From NCBI GenBank assembly GCA_016839585.1, contig JAEOTZ010000054.1, positions 1 through 36,827 of the forward strand: DNA of 36,827 nt, written 5' to 3'. The translations under genes and the position numbers were made by a program. Source of the stretch: Promethearchaeota archaeon (GTDB taxonomy: Archaea; Asgardarchaeota; Lokiarchaeia; Sigyniarchaeales; SOKP01). Below, piece by piece: positions 30,533 to 36,827 of the stretch (positions within the stretch are counted from its first letter, which is position 1; the number at the start of each line of letters is the position of its first letter). The notes under the pieces are model-generated. The model searched no databases. It saw nothing but the letters and a program-made list of their open reading frames with translations, and had not been told where the DNA came from.

Positions 30533-31927
30533 CTACAAACCTAATTCCTCTATCTTTCTTTGATTTTCCTTTACTTTATCAGGAGTTAGGTCATACTTTA
30601 ACCAAAACACGATAATTCCAATGACAAGTAATATAAATGGAATCAAAGATTGATGAAAGTGAATACCCCAGATGGCTAATTCTGTTTGTGTGACGCTTCC
30701 TTCGACAAAACCAGTAAGTTCATGGACAATAGCAAAGGTGAGCGCTTGAACAATTATACCAATTCTTCCAAAAAATTGCTGAAATCCAGTGTATACTCCT
30801 TCTTCACGTATATTTGTTATTACTATTGAATTATCAATGACATCAGAAGATACTGGGAATATCATAAGCCAAAATCCCCCCATACCTGATCCCCATAAAA
30901 ACATATCAAAAACAATTAAGTAATAATTTCTAAGGAAAGTTATTGGTATTGTAAAAGCAGCTAGAACTATAGCTGAAACGATCATCACTTTTTTATTATT
31001 TTGTATTTTTCGGGAATAACGTGTCCAGAAAGGGGTTGAAAGTAATACTCCAATAAGAAAAGCTGCAAATATTAAAGTTGAAGCTGATCCTGGCATTTGC
31101 ATTGAATATTTTACAGTATATTGGACTGATGCTTGCATTGTTTCTATCAAGGATTGATACAACATATACATTACCATAAATATTATAAAAGGTTTCTGAG
31201 TCAAAGCAACTCTAAGACTTTTAAAAAAAGTTGTGCTCTCACGTTCTTTTTCTTGAGAGGATAAATAAAGATCAATAGTAACTTGATCTTCTCGTGAGCC
31301 GGGGATAGCAACAGCAAAACCGATAAAAGTTATTATAGCTACTATAAGCCCTTGAATTGCAAACGAGGGAAGATCTTCATATGTAAAGAGAAGAGGAGGT
31401 ATAATAGATCCAATTGCGACACCAAAAACACCAATCATTATATAGATACCGCTAGCAGTTCGACGTTCTTGTTCTGACCGATATTTATCAGGAAATAATG
31501 ATTGAAAATTCACAAATAAAATTGAATGAAAAGTGTCAAAAAGACAGGTTGTAAATAATAACCAAAAAAAGAGCGTCCAAGCACCTGATTCTGCATTGTA
31601 AGTTGGTGGCATAAATATAAGCATGTAGGTAAAACCCCAAGGTAAGCCCCCAATCAAAATCCATGGAAATCGGCGTCCCCATTTTTTTGTGAATTTAAAG
31701 GGTCGATTTGTTAGATATCCAATAAATGGATCATTAAACATGTTGTAAATCGCAAAAAGCACAAAAGCTAGCCCTATCAACCACACATTTAATCCTAATT
31801 CAGACTCATAAAAAAAGAAACTAAAAGACGTAAATGCTATTCTAAGAAGTTCTCTAGAAAAAGAGTTGAAACCATAAGATGCCATTCCCACTTTGCTATG
31901 TTTAATTTGTATTTCATTTGTTTCCAT
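30533..31927 (-). CDS. GPH-family (MelB-like) sugar/cation symporter of the MFS
   Basis: A 464-residue transporter with 12 hydrophobic segments. The start is ATG at 31927 (METNEIQIKH); a TTG four codons upstream is possible. The N-terminus reads MASYGFNSFSRELLRIAF and the first cytoplasmic loop carries NDPFIGYLTNRPFKFTKKWGRRFPWI. That Asp-Pro and GRRxPW pattern marks glycoside-pentoside-hexuronide:cation symporters, which import glycosides with Na+ or H+. The neighbours on the same strand are the sulfatase upstream (159 bases) and a dehydrogenase-like gene, suggesting uptake of a sulfated sugar or organic sulfate ester. Confidence 0.88.
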   Translation of the reverse strand: METNEIQIKHSKVGMASYGFNSFSRELLRIAFTSFSFFFYESELGLNVWLIGLAFVLFAIYNMFNDPFIGYLTNRPFKFTKKWGRRFPWILIGGLPWGFTYMLIFMPPTYNAESGAWTLFFWLLFTTCLFDTFHSILFVNFQSLFPDKYRSEQERRTASGIYIMIGVFGVAIGSIIPPLLFTYEDLPSFAIQGLIVAIITFIGFAVAIPGSREDQVTIDLYLSSQEKERESTTFFKSLRVALTQKPFIIFMVMYMLYQSLIETMQASVQYTVKYSMQMPGSASTLIFAAFLIGVLLSTPFWTRYSRKIQNNKKVMIVSAIVLAAFTIPITFLRNYYLIVFDMFLWGSGMGGFWLMIFPVSSDVIDNSIVITNIREEGVYTGFQQFFGRIGIIVQALTFAIVHELTGFVEGSVTQTELAIWGIHFHQSLIPFILLVIGIIVFWLKYDLTPDKVKENQRKIEELGL

Positions 31928-32086
31928 TTTAATAACCAAATTTTTGATTTTAATTAATTTCGATAATGAAGTGAATTTATTTTAAATAGATAAATATTAT
32001 TCAATTACATATATATAATTATTAGTACAAATATTAGAAAATTGCTGAATAGATAAAATTGATTAGATAAATCTAAGGAATAAAAA

Positions 32087-33613
32087 CTAAGTACCAGCAA
32101 TTCTTTTCGGATATTTTGTTTGAGCTCTTAAATTTTCTCTCAACATTTTATTTACAAGGTGAAACCGTTTCCCTTTAAAATTATTATCATACCATAAATT
32201 AATTAATTCATAGGGATCATTTTTGCGGTCATAAATATCACCAAAATTATCTAAAGTATCATAAATCGTTAATTTATAATCCTCAGTAACAAGATGTCTT
32301 AATCTAGCCTCGAGTGTGCCTACCTCCTCATCATTTTCTATCAAAACACAGTCTCTTAATTTCTCCCGAGGATTGACTAAAATCGGAGAAATGTTATAAC
32401 CTTGCATATCTGGAGGATGGTGTCTTTCTTTAATACCAAGAAGATTCAGAATTGTTTTAGGGTAATCAATTGAACTTACTAAAGAGTTAGATATACCTCC
32501 TGGCTTCGTTAATTCAGGTACTTTCCAGATCAATGGTATTTGTAAAACACCATTAAAAGGACATGGACCCTTAAATAGAAGTCCATGATCACCCATTAAA
32601 TCTCCGTGATCACTCATAAAGACAACAATAGTATTTTTTGAATATCCTAATTTTTCCAATGATGCTAAAATTTGACCGATATAGTAATCAACATATGCAA
32701 TTGATGCGTATGTTAATGCTGTTAAATGACGTACCTCATCTTCTGTGGATTCTCGTATAAAAGCTCTTTTGAAGGGTGGTTTTCTTAAATGATCACCTAA
32801 ATATTCATGATTATATAAATTTTTAATATCATTATAACTAGCTGGAAGTTCAATATCTTCTGGTTTATATTGATCTTGATACATTTTAGGGGGACTTAAT
32901 GGCCAATGTGGATCTGGAAATGAACAATGCAAATAAAATGGTTTGTTCCCATAATCTCCATTTGAATATCTTTCTAGGAATGATAAAGTCCTTTCAGCAA
33001 CCCAAGTAGTGTTATAGAATTGATCTGGTATGGGGGCACAAAAAATACTGAATAGATTATCATAGTTCAATACTCTCTGTCTCATATCTTCAGCAATTTC
33101 AGGAGCTCTTTCCTCTAACCATTCTGTATAATGGCCTGCACACACAGTTCCATTCCCAGATATAACTTCAACTTCTTCATAACCATAATACGGTAATGGA
33201 AAATTATCTCTTACAGGATAGCTTTTATCTCTTCTAAGTGCCCAATCAATTATACTTTCTGCAGATCTACTCTTATGTTTGAAAGCACCCAACCAATATT
33301 GATGGTGTATTTTTCCAATAGCTGCTGTGTGCCATCCTTGTTTATCAAGAGTTTGAATAATTGTAGGAATGTTCTGACGTAAATTTATACCATTACTCCT
33401 AACACCATGAACATTTGGATAGGCTCCTGTAACCAAAGTTGCTCTATTTGGCATACAGATAGGATTGGTACAAAAATGATTTGTGAATCTAAGACCCTCT
33501 TTAGCTAATCTATCAAGGTTAGGCGTCTTTACTCTTTGATTTCCTGCGCAACTCATATGATCCGCGCGCATAGCATCAGTTATAATAAATAAAACATTTA
33601 ATTTTTCACTCAT
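32087..33613 (-). CDS. Type I (formylglycine) sulfatase
   Basis: A 508-residue sulfatase of the alkaline phosphatase superfamily. The formylglycine signature is C53-x-P-x-R in NPICMPNRATLVTG, so Cys 53 should be oxidised to formylglycine. Metal ligands are visible at Asp 13 (ITDAMRADH; the second Asp of the usual DD pair is Ala) and in FMSDHGDLMGDHG. The FGly-generating enzyme is not in the window. There is no signal peptide, so the enzyme is cytoplasmic, which fits prior import by the adjacent symporter. The length is typical of an arylsulfatase/choline-sulfatase-like enzyme; the substrate is not determinable. The ATG is 120 bases downstream of the neighbouring same-strand gene's stop. Confidence 0.93.
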   Translation of the reverse strand: MSEKLNVLFIITDAMRADHMSCAGNQRVKTPNLDRLAKEGLRFTNHFCTNPICMPNRATLVTGAYPNVHGVRSNGINLRQNIPTIIQTLDKQGWHTAAIGKIHHQYWLGAFKHKSRSAESIIDWALRRDKSYPVRDNFPLPYYGYEEVEVISGNGTVCAGHYTEWLEERAPEIAEDMRQRVLNYDNLFSIFCAPIPDQFYNTTWVAERTLSFLERYSNGDYGNKPFYLHCSFPDPHWPLSPPKMYQDQYKPEDIELPASYNDIKNLYNHEYLGDHLRKPPFKRAFIRESTEDEVRHLTALTYASIAYVDYYIGQILASLEKLGYSKNTIVVFMSDHGDLMGDHGLLFKGPCPFNGVLQIPLIWKVPELTKPGGISNSLVSSIDYPKTILNLLGIKERHHPPDMQGYNISPILVNPREKLRDCVLIENDEEVGTLEARLRHLVTEDYKLTIYDTLDNFGDIYDRKNDPYELINLWYDNNFKGKRFHLVNKMLRENLRAQTKYPKRIAGT

Positions 33614-33733
33614 AACCCTCAGAATTTAGTATTTTATTCAAAATTTTATCTCTTTTATTATAATTCAATAAGATCAATACTGTAAAGACAAATATATAGA
33701 TATTCAATTTTTTTAATTATTGAAAATTTAAGC

Positions 33734-34831
33734 TCAATAATGATTCTCCATAATGTGAACGGTTCTCTTTTCAAGCTCTTTTTTAAATTGCTCAAGATTT
33801 AAATCCAAACAGCCCTCTGGTGGAAATACCCCCTGAGATTTGATATTACCATTTATAATCATTTGAGTTATAATAGACGCAGGTATTGACGTTAATTTTG
33901 CCACTGGACCTACAACGGTATAAGATAAATGAGCCTTTTTTTGGTTTCTTATTCCAATAACATCACTTCTGAAAGCGGATATTATTTCCCTTTCTTCAAC
34001 TTTACCTGTAATAAGGGGTAGAATTCTAAGAAAAAATTTAACAATTAATTTCATAATTTTCACATCTTTAACTGGTATTAATTTATCAAGGATTTTCGTT
34101 AGTAGAATATCTGATTCTGGTAAGATTCCTCCCTTACAGATAGCTTCATTTGTTTCTATATATCGAGGAAGGGTTACAGGTTCAGGATGACCAACATAAT
34201 ATAAAGGGACTGATCCTAAAGGCGCAGGAAATTTTACAACCTCCCTATCCGTTAGAGCTCTAATATTAATCCATTTTCCATTAATATATTGCGGGATTTT
34301 TCCCATAGCTATGTGTGCCCAATGGGCTAATTGACCAAAACCAATTGTTTCACCAGTATCTTCAAACCATAAAACTCTAATTGATTCAACTTGATCTAAT
34401 TGATCTGCTCCTAATTTTGCCATTATGTTTGTTAGTCCTGCTGATGCTCCAGAATTGATTAAAAATGTTAAACCCTCACGCTCAACAACCTTATTCAAAT
34501 TTAAAAATGTCAAAGTAGCATCATGGTCATCACATATATCAACATAATTAATCCCCGCTTGAATAGCTGCTCTAGGAACCCAATCACCAAACATATAGTA
34601 TGGACCAACATTATTAACCACTAATTTGTAATTTTTAAGGACTTCTACTAAATTCTCAAAATGCATAACATCTAATTTCTGATATGTTGCTCTGCTTCCA
34701 AGCTTTTTTGCCAGTTGATTTCCCTCTGGTTCTCTTATATCTGCTAAAACAACATCAAATCCACTATTTACAAGATCTAAAGCGATATATCTTCCAACCT
34801 CCCCACAGGCACCTAAAATAATAATGCTCAT
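33734..34831 (-). CDS. Saccharopine dehydrogenase-like NAD(P)-binding oxidoreductase
   Basis: A 365-residue enzyme. The N-terminal Rossmann motif is IILGACGEVGRYIALDL (GxxGxxG), with VVLADIREPEG after strand 2. The sequence LVVNNVGPYYMFG, GINYVDICDD and LINSGASAGLTN follows the pattern of saccharopine-dehydrogenase/homospermidine-synthase relatives. The substrate domain (about 130-340) is not diagnostic, so the reaction is unknown, and lysine biosynthesis is only one possibility. It is upstream of the sulfatase on the same strand, and 33 bases downstream of the small membrane protein gene's stop, so these genes may share a transcript. Confidence 0.82.
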   Translation of the reverse strand: MSIIILGACGEVGRYIALDLVNSGFDVVLADIREPEGNQLAKKLGSRATYQKLDVMHFENLVEVLKNYKLVVNNVGPYYMFGDWVPRAAIQAGINYVDICDDHDATLTFLNLNKVVEREGLTFLINSGASAGLTNIMAKLGADQLDQVESIRVLWFEDTGETIGFGQLAHWAHIAMGKIPQYINGKWINIRALTDREVVKFPAPLGSVPLYYVGHPEPVTLPRYIETNEAICKGGILPESDILLTKILDKLIPVKDVKIMKLIVKFFLRILPLITGKVEEREIISAFRSDVIGIRNQKKAHLSYTVVGPVAKLTSIPASIITQMIINGNIKSQGVFPPEGCLDLNLEQFKKELEKRTVHIMENHY

Positions 34832-34863
34832 ATACTACCCTCTTGTTTTAAATATAGATAAAG

Positions 34864-35250
34864 TTAATTTTTCTGTAATATTATACCTTCTCTTTTTGAT
34901 ATAATGATAAAAAACAAAGACCATAATATGTCATACGGTATAGCGAAAACTAAAATCATAGAAAATTCAGGATATTCAGTTAGATTTATTAAACTGAAGA
35001 TAATCATTATAATTCGAGCTAGAATGTTAACTAACGGAATAAACACCAATTTTTTTACATCTCGGGATGAATAAATTAAAAGAATTCCATAACACAACAC
35101 AAATGTCCCCGCCATCTGAGTAATAACTGGAATGTTTTCAAGTCCTAATTGTTCAAGGAAAGGATCTAATACTAAAAATAATATACCAATGGCTATTTCC
35201 ACGATTCCGCCTAAAATCAGTAGAATTTTTAGAATTTTATTACGATGCAT
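34864..35250 (-). CDS. Small four-helix membrane protein, unrecognised
   Basis: A 128-residue protein with four hydrophobic helices: about 9-30, 42-60, 70-90 and 98-120. It has a basic start (MHRNKILK), a loop with SSRDVKK and a basic C-terminal tail. No motif is recognised. It lies 26 bases from the winged-helix gene and 33 bases from the dehydrogenase gene on the same strand, so probably in one operon. Confidence 0.75.
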   Translation of the reverse strand: MHRNKILKILLILGGIVEIAIGILFLVLDPFLEQLGLENIPVITQMAGTFVLCYGILLIYSSRDVKKLVFIPLVNILARIIMIIFSLINLTEYPEFSMILVFAIPYDILWSLFFIIISKREGIILQKN

Positions 35251-35276
35251 AATTTTTAATTAATTACTCTTACTTT

Positions 35277-36452
35277 TTAACAATTTTTAAGAGGTGACAT
35301 AAATCCCCCCGCATTTCTTTCTGTTAATGGAATCATTGATTCACATTCTTTAATTTTTACTTTCTTATCAAAGAAGAAATGTCCTATTTGCTGAGCTTTT
35401 AAATACAAATCATCAATTAGATCTTGCTCAATTGCGTTGAATAAATAAATTTTGACAATATTTTCTGGTTTATCTTCCATATCCCAAACTCCAATAGCAG
35501 TACCATCTAAAAAAATTGTCGATGTTATATTTCCAGAACGATCAAAGATGTTACCATAATATTTTTCATCAATATATCTATCCCGCTCCTTATATCCCAT
35601 TGGATAGGGATCAAGTCTAGGTAATAATGTCAATGTTTGTTTACCTGAGATATTAATACTTTTCAACGTATCTATATCTTCTTTAAACATTAGAAGGACT
35701 TTATTTAATTTAGAAATTTTAACTTTTTCGAATTGATAATTTGTAGTGTCTAGAGCATCTCTAATTTTTGTTTTTGTTAAACCTGTCCACCATGAAATGT
35801 CATTTACTGATACAGGTCCATATGATTTTATATATTTTTCTACAAGCAGTTGAATTGCATCTTTTTCATCTATTTTTGTTAAATCAAGGGATGGAAAATA
35901 ATCATTAAATAACGCATACTTATTTCTTCGATCTCTCCAATCTTTAATTGGTTTTCCTCTTATTAATAATCCATAATTACACATTACTTGGATAATTGCA
36001 GGGATGTTTGATTTAGAATCCATCTCTTTTCTTATTTCTGATGCTGACAATTCTCTTCCATTTAATATCCCCATTATTTTTTGTGATACTTCTTGATATT
36101 CTGTTAACGTAACTTTATGAAATTCCATATACTTTTCGAATGATCCTTCAATTATATTAGAAGTTGCAGTATAAACTATTGGAATTAAATTTTGAGTCTC
36201 AATAAATAGAGTTCTTCGCATTCCCCGTATTCTAGCGAGAGTTTTATTTAAATAAAGCGCCTCTTCTAAATTAGATTTCATGAAATTGTTAGTTCTAGCA
36301 AAAAGAGATAAATATGAAGTAGTAAGTTCTGTTGAATGAAGTCCACATAAATCCTCTGTTATCTTTACAATATCATCAGTTTTATTATCCTCTAAAAGAT
36401 ATTGTTTTTTTAAAATAAATCTATTGACCTGATCTAATTCAAAAGTTTCCAT
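35277..36452 (-). CDS. YcaQ-like winged-helix protein (HTH_42 family)
   Basis: A 391-residue protein. It starts with DQVNRFILKKQYLL, followed by the helical ITEDLCGLHSTELTTSYLSLFAR and ARIRGMRRTLFI. These mark the winged-helix-repeat family that includes the DNA crosslink glycosylase YcaQ/AlkX. The C-terminal LLPRLDPYPMGYKERDRYI corresponds to the conserved LxPFDPLxW...DR segment. Bacterial YcaQ uses a Gln/Asp motif after this region for catalysis. I cannot map the catalytic residues with certainty, so it may be a glycosylase or only a DNA-binding relative. Cytoplasmic. It is first in the possible run with the small membrane protein, oxidoreductase and sulfatase genes. Confidence 0.82.
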   Translation of the reverse strand: METFELDQVNRFILKKQYLLEDNKTDDIVKITEDLCGLHSTELTTSYLSLFARTNNFMKSNLEEALYLNKTLARIRGMRRTLFIETQNLIPIVYTATSNIIEGSFEKYMEFHKVTLTEYQEVSQKIMGILNGRELSASEIRKEMDSKSNIPAIIQVMCNYGLLIRGKPIKDWRDRRNKYALFNDYFPSLDLTKIDEKDAIQLLVEKYIKSYGPVSVNDISWWTGLTKTKIRDALDTTNYQFEKVKISKLNKVLLMFKEDIDTLKSINISGKQTLTLLPRLDPYPMGYKERDRYIDEKYYGNIFDRSGNITSTIFLDGTAIGVWDMEDKPENIVKIYLFNAIEQDLIDDLYLKAQQIGHFFFDKKVKIKECESMIPLTERNAGGFMSPLKNC

Positions 36453-36509
36453 TAATCATCAATTGGTATGGTTATAGTGTAGAAAAGTGAAAAAATAATA
36501 GAAATTAAA

Positions 36510-36827
36510 CTAAGACTTAAGTTTTTTTAGTAAGTAAGCAAAATTTTTACCTAAATTCTCAAATGTTCTAATTCCTTCTTCATCATCTAATACTTCTCCT
36601 GGATCTTTTCCAATACCTAGATTCCAATAACTAGAGCCTACTACGAACATTTGCTTAATTAAAAAGAAGTAATTAATACTGGAGAATACATGATTTGCTC
36701 CTGCTCTTCTAACAGCTACAACAGCGGCACCAACTTTATGTTTTAAATGCCCTCCTGTAGCATAACCAGCACGTTCTATTAAAGCTTTTGTACTTGTTGT
36801 TAAGTCAGAAAAGTAAGTGGGAGATCC
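36510..36827 (-). CDS. Iron-sulfur flavoprotein/FMN reductase, cut by the window end (C-terminal part)
   Basis: A minus-strand frame open from the window edge to a TAG at 36510-36512 gives the last 105 residues of a gene starting beyond the window. [21 protein letters not shown] is the second FMN-contact segment and following helix of the NADPH-dependent FMN reductase/iron-sulfur flavoprotein family. It is followed by [16 protein letters not shown], a central beta strand, and a C-terminal [21 protein letters not shown] as in the family. The cysteine cluster would lie in the missing N-terminal part. It is a paralogue, not a copy, of the flavoprotein at 24433. The gap to the winged-helix gene is 57 bases. 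Confidence 0.88.
   Translation of the reverse strand, partial: GSPTYFSDLTTSTKALIERAGYATGGHLKHKVGAAVVAVRRAGANHVFSSINYFFLIKQMFVVGSSYWNLGIGKDPGEVLDDEEGIRTFENLGKNFAYLLKKLKS

Noticed and set aside
1-36827. CRISPR arrays, transposases, integrases or attachment sites
   Set aside because: No regularly spaced direct repeats, no DDE or recombinase motifs and no tRNA-end duplications were seen.

Overview
This is a very AT-rich stretch of a mesophilic archaeal chromosome, most likely an Asgard archaeon of the Lokiarchaeia type. The evidence is indirect but consistent: TATA-box promoters with T-run terminators, a Ras/Rab-like GTPase fold fused to an N-terminal domain I recognise from Lokiarchaeal GTPase and leucine-rich-repeat proteins, two proteins with longin-like domains (one the cytoplasmic tail of a surface receptor), corrinoid/RACo chemistry, and many lineage-typical orphan genes. 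I see no rRNA, tRNA, CRISPR array or insertion sequence. Both ends cut through genes (a ParB-like protein on the left, a flavoprotein on the right).

Left part (1-11.3 kb): a cut ParB-like gene and a longin-like protein are followed by a minus-strand series that reads, in transcription order, DUF2284 protein, corrinoid protein, RACo-type corrinoid activator, acyl-CoA ligase with an AbrB-like N-terminus, and DUF6125 protein. It looks like a methyl-transfer or C1 module without its methyltransferase. Its upstream region carries two identical TTACGTACGTAA palindromes. Then come a degenerate (pseudo)GTPase, a TetR regulator divergent from a DUF998 membrane protein with two matching ATTGAG-N6-CTCAAT operators, and an ATC-hydrolase-family protein.

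Centre (11.3-18.5 kb): a tight five-gene operon encodes a small helical protein, a 380-residue orphan, a MoxR-type AAA+ ATPase, a DUF5682 protein and a VWA/MIDAS protein. The last three match a module known in bacteria (E. coli yehL/yehM/yehP-like) and resemble MoxR-VWA-effector ternary systems. The first two are unrecognised and are the best candidates for new parts. This is the most promising undescribed system in the window.

Right-centre (18.5-26.7 kb): an alpha/beta hydrolase; a 4-hydroxybutyrate/acetyl-CoA transferase broken by one inserted base; a PAS-only sensor; a DUF3303-like protein; a GNAT acetyltransferase broken by an in-frame TAA; a remnant of pterin carbinolamine dehydratase; a zinc-ribbon membrane protein; and a DUF2695 protein. 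Next is a redox or metal cluster: a Cys-rich MarR regulator, a 27-residue peptide with two CysCys pairs, and an iron-sulfur flavoprotein, with related TTAGGA-type sites before all three.

Right part (26.7-36.8 kb): a surface receptor with a cytoplasmic longin-like domain; a sulfate-ester cluster (metallo-beta-lactamase alkylsulfatase-like enzyme, MelB-type transporter, formylglycine sulfatase); a saccharopine-dehydrogenase-like oxidoreductase; a small membrane protein; a YcaQ-like winged-helix protein; and the cut flavoprotein.

All family calls come from reading motifs by eye. No database search was run.
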